From the NCBI RefSeq assembly GCF_000016665.1, contig NC_009523.1, forward strand, positions 2,542,001 to 2,606,000: a stretch of DNA of 64,000 bases, written 5' to 3'. The translations under genes were made by a program, and so were the position numbers. Positions 1 to 7,544 of this stretch are shown here, in pieces. The stretch is from Roseiflexus sp. RS-1 (GTDB lineage: Bacteria > Chloroflexota > Chloroflexia > Chloroflexales > Roseiflexaceae). Within the stretch, counting starts at the first letter, position 1; every line of letters starts with the position of its first letter. The notes under the pieces were generated by a model. It saw nothing but the letters and a program-made list of their open reading frames with translations. It did not search any database and had not been told where the DNA came from.

Positions 1-462
1 AACACGCGCACCAAGAACCCATTGGTGTCAACCCAGAATTGCCGTTTGCGCCCATTGACCTTTTTTTCCCCCATCGTAGCCGCGCTCTCCGCCTGCTTCG
101 GTCGTCTTGACGGATTGGGAGTCCAGAACGCTGATGGACGGCTCCGGGTCGCGATTCAACGCTTGTCGCGCCAGTTTGCGCAGCGTATCATTGATTTTGA
201 TGAATGTTCCGTCACGATTCCATTTGTCGAAATAGGAGCGAACGGAGCTCATCGGCGGAAAATCTTTTGGAAGCATGCGCCATTGGCAACCGGTGCGATT
301 TTTGTAGAGCAGCGCGTTGACGATCGCGCGGCGATCAATTTCGGTCGGACGCCCGCCGCCATGCGACGGCGCGGTGACGAGTGGCGCGATAGCGGCCCAC
401 TGTTCATCGGTCAGATCGGTCGCATACCTGGTTGGAGAGGATCGAAGCGCACGTCGTGGCAT
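1..462 (-). CDS. IS5-family transposase, frameshifted and cut by the window edge
   Basis: DDE transposase of an IS5-type insertion sequence, which would cut and rejoin DNA at the element ends. The visible N-terminal part (about 133 residues from the ATG at 462) has the family patterns LTDEQWAAIAPL, RTGCQWRMLPKDFPP and the first catalytic aspartate in VLDSQSVKTTEAGGERGYDG. Frame 0 then meets a run of seven A (plus-strand T at 61-67) and stops at 28. Shifting one base at that run restores KKVNGRKRQFWVDTNGF, the expected family continuation, which stays open to position 1. A programmed shift, polymerase slippage or a disabling mutation all fit. The remainder lies outside the window and no terminal repeat could be paired. 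Type IS427/IS1031 is a guess. Confidence 0.8.
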
Positions 463-533
463 ACGAGATTGCTCCTCATCAGAACGGCATGGTCGCCATC
501 ATGATACCACAAATCCGGTTTTCTGATCGCCCT

Positions 534-575
534 CTCACTTCTCACTTCTCACTTCTCACCTCTCAATCCTCACCT
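534..575. repeat. heptanucleotide tandem repeat, six units
   Basis: Six consecutive 7-bp units: CTCACTT three times, then CTCACCT, CTCAATC, CTCACCT. The array overlaps the 3' end of the minus-strand gene that stops at 556, so its last codons lie in repeat sequence. It is one of six period-7 loci in the window (see also 5881, 20576, 20740, 24842 and 56925). Confidence 0.85.
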
Positions 576-1323
576 GCGCAATCTCCATCCACTGCGCCCC
601 CGGTATGTCGAGCAGACCCCAACCGAACTCACCGCGCGGTGTGGCGATCAGCCACTGGTTATCGACCCACGCGACGAAGCCAAGCCGACCGCGTGGCGCG
701 CAGTCGGTTTCGTGAACGACCTGACCATCGATCAAAAAACGCGCGCCGCCGGTCAACCATTCAAGGGTGAAGGTGCGGAACGTGTCGTCCGGCGGCGGGA
801 TGGTCGCCTCGCTGACCGAAAGCGCCCGCTGCACATGATGCCAGAGGCGCTCGTAGATGCCGGGCAGACGATTTGCCAGCATCACCAGCGGCGCAACCGG
901 CGCCCAGCGCAACGCCCGGCGCGTGGTTGCGTCGATTGTCGCAACTTTCCATCCAAAACCTGGAACGCCATATGCCAGCGGCATATTGGCAGGCGGCGAA
1001 GCGTAGAAGAACCAGATCGCCGCAGGCAAGACCGGTAACACTTTCCCGATCGGCGAAATGGGCGCATTCCAGAAGCCGAACCCCGCCGTTCCCCGAACCG
1101 GCGTCCCGACTCGCGCGACCACCGTCAGGCGCAGCGGCGCGTGCCAGGGGAAGCGATGGCGCGGCAGACCGGTGTAATCGTCGATCTGGGCATTTGCGTA
1201 GCGCCGCGTCGTCGCGCCAGCGACCACAAAACGCATACCCTCAGGAGTCAGAACCAGGCGACCGCCGCCAGTCTGCGTGAGTCGCCAGCCAGGTTGTGGA
1301 CGGGGGCGAAATGTTTCGTTCAT
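556..1323 (-). CDS. conserved hypothetical protein, possible concanavalin-like fold
   Basis: 255 residues from ATG at 1323 (MNETFRPRPQPGW). I do not recognise a named family. The C-terminal third (TLEWLTGGARFLIDGQVVHE, GRLGFVAWVDNQW, WMEIAQVRIER) has the rhythm of laminin-G or concanavalin-like beta sandwiches that bind or cleave glycans, with many tryptophans and glycines. There is no signal peptide or catalytic motif I can defend. The open frame extends upstream to 1584, but that part translates the repeat block at 1411-1700, so I place the start at 1323, although no clear ribosome-binding site precedes it. The gene stands alone between the transposase and the repeat block. Confidence 0.5.
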   Translation of the reverse strand: MNETFRPRPQPGWRLTQTGGGRLVLTPEGMRFVVAGATTRRYANAQIDDYTGLPRHRFPWHAPLRLTVVARVGTPVRGTAGFGFWNAPISPIGKVLPVLPAAIWFFYASPPANMPLAYGVPGFGWKVATIDATTRRALRWAPVAPLVMLANRLPGIYERLWHHVQRALSVSEATIPPPDDTFRTFTLEWLTGGARFLIDGQVVHETDCAPRGRLGFVAWVDNQWLIATPRGEFGWGLLDIPGAQWMEIAQVRIER

Positions 1324-1410
1324 AGGACGTTCTGGCGCTGGTTGTCTATAGCATTGTTCGCAAAGGTTGAACCCAATGGACGGGGTGGAAAACTCCTGGG
1401 AATGGTGCGC

Positions 1411-1700
1411 CCCACATGATGACCGAAATAAGTTTCGGTCTACGCTGCGCTGCCCCATCACGACTTGCGGGAGCAACATCCCCACACGATGACCGAAATA
1501 ATGGTCTTTGAGTAAATAATCCGCTACAGCCCGCGCAGGCGGGCTTCGCCCTGGATAGCCGAGGGCTTCAGCCCGACGGCACAAGGCGCATACCGGATTT
1601 AATTCTCAATCTCCATAATTTCGGTCTACGCTGCGCTGCCCCATCACGACTGGCGGGAGCAGCATCCCCACATGATGACCGAAATAAATTTCGGTCTACG
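1411..1700. repeat. composite palindromic intergenic repeat
   Basis: A 68-bp unit at 1433-1500 recurs at 1619-1686 with only a few changes. Each unit runs from TTTCGGTCTACGCTGCGC to GATGACCGAAATA, so its ends form the palindrome GACCGAAATAAATTTCGGTC when units abut (1421-1440 and 1677-1696). Between the copies lies a hairpin-rich segment (AGCCCGCGCAGGCGGGCTTCG). The same segment appears in the opposite orientation at 30480-30740, and the palindrome recurs inside the MITEs at 29008 and 29932. No gene is seen in the stretch 1324-1889. Confidence 0.8.
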
Positions 1701-1889
1701 CTGTATGGACGTTGTCATTGTACGATGACGTTACCCGATCTCTGGCAAAAAACTGCGCCCCCAGAAGCATCTGGGGACGCAGCCGCGCCACGGTCGCGGG
1801 GGCGCGTGCAGGCGCCTGCATGTCTATTGTCGGCAGCGACTATAACCATTCGATAACCATCCTGCGTCGTAGAGTGCGTCTTTGTGGTC

Positions 1890-3824
1890 CTAAAGATTGT
1901 CGATCTGAATCGGTTCGACCGGATCGGCGGGTTCAAATCCCAGGATGCGCGCGTAGAAGTACAACTCGGCTTCCAGCGCCCGGATGATCGTCTCTGCCTT
2001 GCGGAAGCCATGCTGTTCGCCTTCGAATGCCAGGTATGCAACCGGTATCCCTTTTGTGCGCAGGGCTGCCGCCATTCGTTCGGACTGATCCGGCGGCACG
2101 ACTCTGTCTTCCAGTCCTTGCAGAAAGATGACCGGGCAGTTGAGTTGTTCGATATGGTGGATCGGCGAACGCGCGTGGTAGAGATCGATGCGTTCAGGAT
2201 ACGGTCCGATCAGGCGGTCGAGGTAACGCGACTCGAATTTGTGCGTATCACGCGCCAGCGCCTCCAGGTCGCTGACGCCGTAGTAACTGGCGCCAGCCTT
2301 GAACACCCGGCGGAAGGTGAGCGCCGCCAGGGTCGTGTAGCCGCCGGCGCTGCCGCCAGCAATGATCAATCGCGCTGGATCGGCGAGACCCTGCGCCGCC
2401 AGGTATGTTGCTGCGTTGCAGCAATCATCCACATCAACGACTCCCCAGCGTCCGTCGAGACGCTGACGGTACGCACGACCGAACCCGGTGCTGCCGCCGT
2501 AGTTGACATCCATTACCGCAATGCCGCGACTCGTCCAGAACTGAATGCCGACATCGAACGACGCCGATGTTGCGCCGGTCGGTCCGCCATGGCTCAAAAC
2601 GAGCAAAGGCGGCTTTTCACCTTCCGGCGCACGAAAGTCGCGGTTGTGCGGCGGATAATAGAAGCCGAACGCAGTCACGCCGCCTTCGGTGGGAAATTCC
2701 ACCACCTGCGGCGTCGAGATATAGCCGGGATCGATCTGGATATCCATCGAACGGCGAATAGTCATCAGTGCATCGCTCGCCAGATCGAGCATTACCAGCG
2801 TCGAGGGCGTGTTCGATGAAGCGCCGATGAAGACAACCCTGCCATTGGCGGCGCGAGGACCGCTGAAACCAAAGTCGCTGAATGGCAGAGTGAGCGGCGT
2901 CAGCATTCCGCTCTGCGTGTCGAGCGTCGCCATCTTCTGCTCACCGCGCTCGATATACGTGCATACCAGTCGTCCCGCCGATTCGACGGCATAGGTGCGT
3001 GCACTGAAGACCCAGAGCGGCAGACCGAACTCGGCTTCCATCGGGCAGAGCGCCTCGACATTGCCAGCGTGCCAGCGGTAGAGGTTCCACCATCCGGTAC
3101 GTTCGGCAACGAAATAGAGCGCGCCGTCGGGTCCCCACTCAGGCTGAAAAGCGGCATCGTCCGGTCCACCCGCGATCCGTTCGGCAGTTCCCGGTGAGCC
3201 ATCCTCGCGCAATGGCGCAACCCACAGTTCGGCAGCGTCCCACGGCATGTTCGGGTGGTTCCAGGAGAGCCACGCCAGCCAGGTTCCATCCGGGCTGAGA
3301 CGCGGATGGGCATAGAAATCCGAACCTGCGACCAGAACCTGCTGCCCGGTTGTTCCGTCGAGTGGAACGGCAACAATCGCATTGACCGCCTCGCCATCGC
3401 CGGAATGATCCTCGCGCACGCAGATCAGACGGTTCCGCCCGCGATCGACAGTCATATCCGCATAGCGCAACGGCGCTTCAGGAGTAACGGGGGTTGGCGT
3501 TTCACCCGCTTGCTGGCGGTAGACCCGGTGATCGGCAAAGTTACTGAAATAGACGACCCCCTGATCAACTGTGTATGGTGCGCCGCCATATTCGTGGACG
3601 CGGGTGCGCACGTTGAAGCCGGGCGGGGTCACATCGGCAATCGTTCCATTGGCGGCGCGCCGCACAATGACCACCCGACCGCCTTCAGCCGGTCGCCCTT
3701 CGAGCCAGTAGATGTCGTCGCCGTCGAGAGCAACGTCGTTCAACGAAACGCCCGATGTTGCCACCAGCGCAGCAGTGATCGGCGAGCGCCACGAACCGTA
3801 TGGCGCGATCTGCGAATGGGACAT
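1890..3824 (-). CDS. S9 family peptidase (acylaminoacyl-peptidase / prolyl oligopeptidase type)
   Basis: Serine peptidase that trims short peptides or N-acylated amino acids, probably cytoplasmic because no signal peptide is present. The 644 residues comprise an N-terminal beta-propeller region (about 20-360, with WD-like repeats such as HPRLSPDGTWLAWLSW and QPEWGPDGALYFVAE) and a C-terminal alpha/beta hydrolase (about 380-640). The nucleophile is Ser492 in GGSAGGY. The acid is Asp573 in QGLEDRVVP and the histidine is His605 in GEQHGF. Length and order match the S9C family. The ATG at 3824 follows a good site (AACGGGAGAAACATCA). It is transcribed alone, toward the repeat block. Confidence 0.93.
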   Translation of the reverse strand: MSHSQIAPYGSWRSPITAALVATSGVSLNDVALDGDDIYWLEGRPAEGGRVVIVRRAANGTIADVTPPGFNVRTRVHEYGGAPYTVDQGVVYFSNFADHRVYRQQAGETPTPVTPEAPLRYADMTVDRGRNRLICVREDHSGDGEAVNAIVAVPLDGTTGQQVLVAGSDFYAHPRLSPDGTWLAWLSWNHPNMPWDAAELWVAPLREDGSPGTAERIAGGPDDAAFQPEWGPDGALYFVAERTGWWNLYRWHAGNVEALCPMEAEFGLPLWVFSARTYAVESAGRLVCTYIERGEQKMATLDTQSGMLTPLTLPFSDFGFSGPRAANGRVVFIGASSNTPSTLVMLDLASDALMTIRRSMDIQIDPGYISTPQVVEFPTEGGVTAFGFYYPPHNRDFRAPEGEKPPLLVLSHGGPTGATSASFDVGIQFWTSRGIAVMDVNYGGSTGFGRAYRQRLDGRWGVVDVDDCCNAATYLAAQGLADPARLIIAGGSAGGYTTLAALTFRRVFKAGASYYGVSDLEALARDTHKFESRYLDRLIGPYPERIDLYHARSPIHHIEQLNCPVIFLQGLEDRVVPPDQSERMAAALRTKGIPVAYLAFEGEQHGFRKAETIIRALEAELYFYARILGFEPADPVEPIQIDNL

Positions 3825-3875
3825 TGATGTTTCTCCCGTTCATAAACCGAGAATGACGGACAGCGCGTGCGCTAT

Positions 3876-4185
3876 CTATTGCATATGTGGCTCATCCAGA
3901 TGACCAGGAACTTTGATGATTCGCCGCTTGTCAATGACCCGAATCTGCTCACAAAGCACAACCGAGTCCTGGGTCAAGCCACCGATGCCTGCGGGAACGA
4001 ATACAATGGGAAGGCAAAAGCGCACGACGGATTTTTGTCGTGAACGGTGCAATGATGGTATGTGGACTGACGGCGTTAGCACGGTCATTTTGCAACACGA
4101 CAACAGGGCGCACGCCAGCCTGTTCTGTACCCGTCACTGGATTGAGATCACACAAAACCACGTCACCGCGCGTGATGATCACCAC
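3876..4185 (-). pseudogene. MazF/PemK-type toxin, frameshifted
   Basis: Endoribonuclease toxin gene of the MazF/PemK family. The first frame reads MVIITRGDVVLCDLNPVTGT, then VRPVVVLQNDRAN and TIIAPFTTKIRRALLPSH. One extra base at about 4005-4006 breaks it. The neighbouring frame continues with VFVPAGIGGLTQDSVVL and EQIRVIDKRR, the expected family continuation. Removing one base gives a 102-residue protein of normal length. In the frame as read, translation stops at 3949 after about 25 foreign residues. The start overlaps the antitoxin end by 7 bp, typical of coupled pairs. It is either a true inactivating mutation or a sequence error. Confidence 0.85.
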
Positions 4186-4406
4186 TGGATTTCTCCTCGT
4201 GCCAGGCGATTCTCGTAGTCTTCGAGATTGGGCAAGTAATCAGCGAAGCCCGACTCGGAAAGCGTGAGCGCATCGGTAAAGTGAATCCACAGTTGCCAGC
4301 GAGTGCTATCCTGTCTCACCAGCAAAAAGTCGATGAAATCGTTCACTTCCTGCACAAGTGACTCGGGCAACTGACGAATCTTTGGTGACAGTCGTATCAT
4401 ACACAT
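4179..4406 (-). CDS. antitoxin, DUF2281-like
   Basis: A 75-residue antitoxin encoded directly before the MazF-like toxin, which it would bind and neutralise while repressing the shared promoter. The N-terminal half has the pattern IRQLPESLVQEVNDFIDFLL seen in DUF2281 proteins. The C-terminal half (SGFADYLPNLEDYENRLARG) is acidic, as toxin-binding tails usually are. It is intact although its toxin partner is frameshifted. A weak site AAAGGTAG lies upstream. The start could also be the third codon (ATG). Confidence 0.72.
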   Translation of the reverse strand: MCMIRLSPKIRQLPESLVQEVNDFIDFLLVRQDSTRWQLWIHFTDALTLSESGFADYLPNLEDYENRLARGEIQW

Positions 4407-4526
4407 TCATATGTTTCTACCTTTCTATCAGACGCTGAGTCTGACCACTGACAGATTGAATGTTTCCATTTGCTTGACCGATAGGGTGCGACGCACGTCG
4501 TTCAAGTATATCATCTGTACAGGCTC

Positions 4527-5849
4527 TTAAGTCGCGGCTTTGATACTGCGCAGGCGATAGAGCAGTTCACCGGCTTTTGGCACGAGGAGCCATCCGTCCG
4601 CCTCGCGCCCTGCCCATTCGGCGGGGTTGATCGTCGCGGGGTCGCAGTAGCCGACATGATGGGCGGCGCAGCGTTCTGGCGAGATGCCGGTCGCCAGCGT
4701 TACCCGGATACGCGGGCGCTCACCCCGCTCCGGGTCGTACTCCCCGCTGCCGGCGAGATGGGTGCTGTGCGCCAGGACGCTCCAGGGGTAATGGCGGAAG
4801 CGATCCCACTGCCGGACAAAGTAGTCGCGCACGTGGTACCCGATTTCTGCCAGCGTTGCGCCGTGGGTCGCACTGAATTCGGTGATGTGCGGCGCGTAGA
4901 TGATGATCTCGCCCCCGTCGGCAACCACCGGCTCGAGTTTGTACATGCCCTTGGCGGCAGTCCACATATCCCGGTACATTTCTGGTACGATCGACAATAC
5001 CCGCCGGAAGGGGCGATCAACGTAGCGGATATGCACCTGCGCCGAGAGATGGGCAGCAGCCTGCCAGGCTTCTTCCGGCGTCCCGCTGAAGATGCCGCAG
5101 AGCCGTCCATTCTCCGGCGCCACGACAACCGCAATGCACCATTTCGGGGTCGGCACGAGCGCAGCCGCGCGGTCGATCAGGCGGCGCACCGGCGTTGCGC
5201 CTGGCACGCCAATAATGGCGTAACTGGTGATCAACGCGCCGAGCCAGTGCGATACGTCGATTACCTCACGACCGCTGATGCCGGGGAACAGATATTTGTT
5301 GCCGCCGGAGAACCCGACGACCTCGTGGGGAAACACGGGTCCACAGATCACCAGATGGTCGTACTCCAGCGCCTTCCGGTTGATCCGCACCTCGACCGGT
5401 ACAGCCAGCAGTCCGTTGCTCAACGCTTCGATCTCAGCAGCGTCGATGACGCCGACCGGGATGCATGTGGCGGGGTCTGACCATTCGTGGTTGAAGACGC
5501 GGACGCCGCGGAAGGTTGTTTCCCATTCGCCGGGCATTACTCCGAGATGCCGGTTGATCTGTGCAGGGGTCATTGGCTGGTGTGTGCCGAGCGCTATCAG
5601 TACGTCGAGGGCGGCGACGCGGGGGGCAAGGGCTGCGTGGATGCAGCGAAACAACAGCGGCAGTGGTACGGTGCGAGTTCCGTCCGGTACGATGAGCAAC
5701 ACCCGTCGCCCATCGACAGCGATAGGATCCAGCCCTTCGTGCACGGCAGCAGCAACCTCATCATCACTGAGGAAACGGGCTGCATCGCCGGATCCATAGA
5801 CTTTTTCCGGCAGATCGATGGGTGTGGCGTTCCGGTTTGGTGCGTGCAT
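4527..5849 (-). CDS. larA: LarA-like nickel-dependent lactate racemase family protein
   Basis: Racemase or epimerase of the LarA family (DUF2088), which in known members interconverts D- and L-lactate or other 2-hydroxyacids with a nickel-pincer nucleotide cofactor. 440 residues from ATG at 5849, chosen because CAGGGACGAC precedes it (another ATG lies at 5882). Visible motifs are DGTRTVP near the N-terminus, GTHQPMT, then HEVVGFSGGNKYLFPGISG, which carries the family histidine and pincer-lysine region. No cofactor genes (larB, larC, larE) lie nearby, so cofactor supply must come from elsewhere. Substrate is uncertain because the family includes other hydroxyacid racemases. A lactate permease gene lies 11 kb away. 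Confidence 0.85.
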   Translation of the reverse strand: MHAPNRNATPIDLPEKVYGSGDAARFLSDDEVAAAVHEGLDPIAVDGRRVLLIVPDGTRTVPLPLLFRCIHAALAPRVAALDVLIALGTHQPMTPAQINRHLGVMPGEWETTFRGVRVFNHEWSDPATCIPVGVIDAAEIEALSNGLLAVPVEVRINRKALEYDHLVICGPVFPHEVVGFSGGNKYLFPGISGREVIDVSHWLGALITSYAIIGVPGATPVRRLIDRAAALVPTPKWCIAVVVAPENGRLCGIFSGTPEEAWQAAAHLSAQVHIRYVDRPFRRVLSIVPEMYRDMWTAAKGMYKLEPVVADGGEIIIYAPHITEFSATHGATLAEIGYHVRDYFVRQWDRFRHYPWSVLAHSTHLAGSGEYDPERGERPRIRVTLATGISPERCAAHHVGYCDPATINPAEWAGREADGWLLVPKAGELLYRLRSIKAAT

Positions 5850-5880
5850 GGTCGTCCCTGTTTGATGTTCAGATGAGTGC

Positions 5881-6004
5881 AACGTTCAACCTTCAACGTG
5901 CAACCTTACAACGTGCAACCTTCAACGTGCAACCTTCAACGTGCAACCTTCAACGTGCAACCTTCAACGTGCAACTTTTGACCTTCAACGTCCAACCCTA
6001 CAAC
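5881..6004. repeat. heptanucleotide tandem repeat (CAACCTT / CAACGTG)
   Basis: About seventeen 7-bp units, mainly CAACCTT alternating with CAACGTG, giving an apparent 14-bp period. It fills the divergent gap between the LarA-like gene and the sensor kinase and stops about 13 bp before the kinase -10 element. Same class as the arrays at 534, 20576, 20740, 24842 and 56925. Confidence 0.9.
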
Positions 6005-6013
6005 CGCCCAAGG

Positions 6014-6022
6014 TGCTATAAT
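6014..6022 (+). promoter_or_regulatory. extended -10 promoter of the sensor kinase operon
   Basis: TGCTATAAT lies only 7 bp before the ATG at 6030. Transcription starting about 7 bp after the -10 would begin at or next to the start codon, so the kinase mRNA is probably leaderless. No Shine-Dalgarno sequence is visible, which agrees. Any -35 element would fall inside the heptad repeats. Confidence 0.6.
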
Positions 6023-6029
6023 CAAAGCC

Positions 6030-7544
6030 ATGTCGATACGCACCCGGTTGACAGTTTCATACGTCGGCTTTTTTGCGATTGCGTTACTGGCGCTGCATGT
6101 TGGATTGTACCTGATCGTGCGCAGCGCGCTGTTGAACAGCGTCGATAATGAGTTGCGCCTCGGCGTCGAAGTGCTGCGGCGAGGTTTCGCCGAGAGCAAT
6201 CAGACGCCATACGGCTACTTCCGTGATGATCAGTTGCGCGCCATTCTGTTGCGCCAGCCGCCGGTGCGCGACTTCGAAGCGACCAGTCTGTACGTCCAGT
6301 TTTTCGATACCGACGGCGATCTTGTCGGTCGTTCACCGAACATTGGCGATGGTGAACTGGCGACGGCGCTTGCTCTCGACCGGCAGCGCTTTGCCAGCGT
6401 GCTCGAAGGCGGCGAGCAGATTACGACCATTGAACACGGGAACATTCATGTCCGTGAGTTAATGGCGCCACTGTGGTTCTTCAATCCGGTCACTCGCCGC
6501 GAGGAGGTCGTCGGCGTTCTCCAGGTCGCGCGCTCAATGGCGGAGACCCAACATGCGTTGCAACTCCTCTTCTATGCGCTGACCTTCGGTGGTGTGATCG
6601 TCCTGCTGGCGGCAGCACGCGGCGGCGCGTGGTTGACGCGCGCTGCATTTCGTCCGATTGACGAGATTGCTCAGACGGCGCAGAGTATTGTGCGCGCCGA
6701 AGATCTGAGCCGGCGTATTCCAGTGCCGCCAGCCGCCGATGAGTTACAGCGTCTGACGATTACAGTCAATGATCTGCTGGCGCGGATGGAGGAACTTTTC
6801 AATACGCAGCGTCGTTTCATTGCCGATGTGTCCCACGAGTTGCGCACGCCGTTGACGGCGATGCAGGGCAATCTTGAAGTGCTGGCGCGCGGCGCGGCGC
6901 GCGACCCGCAGTTGCTGAACGAGTCGCTCGATGATATGCGCCGTGAGGTTGCCCGGTTGATCCGTATGGTCAATGATCTGCTTTTGCTCGCGCGGAGCGA
7001 TGCCGGTATTCAGATCCGTCGCGATCCTGTCGAACTCGATACGCTGCTCCTTGAAACGTATCGTGAGTTGCGTCTGCTGGCGGGGCAGGTGCATCTCCGC
7101 ATCGGCGAGGAGGATCAGGCAGTGGTGACAGGCGACCGTGATCGCATCAAACAGGCGCTGCTCAATCTTGGCGTCAATGCCATTCAACACACGCCGCCCG
7201 GCGGCGAAGTGACGTTGAGCCTTACAGTGCGCGACGGGTATGCCGTGTTGAGTGTCGCCGATACAGGATACGGCATTGCGCCGCAGGATCTGCCGCACAT
7301 CTTTGATCGTTTCTATCGTGCGGATCGTTCCCGCAGTCGCAACGGCGGCGGAGCGGGACTGGGATTGTCAATCGTTCGTTCAGTAGTTGAGGCGCATAGC
7401 GGGCAGGTACTGGTGACCAGCGAACCGGGCAGGGGAAGCGTCTTTACGATGCTGTTGCCGCTTGCGGTTCAACCGGATCGAACACCCCCGCTCGAGATCA
7501 ACCCCGCCCCTGAAACTGCCCCCCAAACGGTCGATGCCGCATGA
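6030..7544 (+). CDS. membrane sensor histidine kinase
   Basis: Two-component sensor kinase that autophosphorylates on histidine and passes the phosphate to a response regulator. 504 residues: membrane segment about 11-34, extracytoplasmic sensor about 35-175, second membrane segment about 177-200, HAMP about 201-255, phospho-acceptor His269 in ADVSHELRTPL, N box with Asn383 in NLGVNAIQH, G1 box DTGYGI (411-416) and G2 box GGGAGLGLSIV (439-449). All catalytic parts are present. No response regulator lies in the window beside it. Its stop overlaps the ATG of the downstream permease (ATGA), so the two are translationally coupled and may share a signal. Confidence 0.95.
   Translation: MSIRTRLTVSYVGFFAIALLALHVGLYLIVRSALLNSVDNELRLGVEVLRRGFAESNQTPYGYFRDDQLRAILLRQPPVRDFEATSLYVQFFDTDGDLVGRSPNIGDGELATALALDRQRFASVLEGGEQITTIEHGNIHVRELMAPLWFFNPVTRREEVVGVLQVARSMAETQHALQLLFYALTFGGVIVLLAAARGGAWLTRAAFRPIDEIAQTAQSIVRAEDLSRRIPVPPAADELQRLTITVNDLLARMEELFNTQRRFIADVSHELRTPLTAMQGNLEVLARGAARDPQLLNESLDDMRREVARLIRMVNDLLLLARSDAGIQIRRDPVELDTLLLETYRELRLLAGQVHLRIGEEDQAVVTGDRDRIKQALLNLGVNAIQHTPPGGEVTLSLTVRDGYAVLSVADTGYGIAPQDLPHIFDRFYRADRSRSRNGGGAGLGLSIVRSVVEAHSGQVLVTSEPGRGSVFTMLLPLAVQPDRTPPLEINPAPETAPQTVDAA

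Noticed and set aside
463-533. Terminal inverted repeat of the IS5-type element
   Set aside because: The other end of the element is outside the window, so no pairing could be tested.
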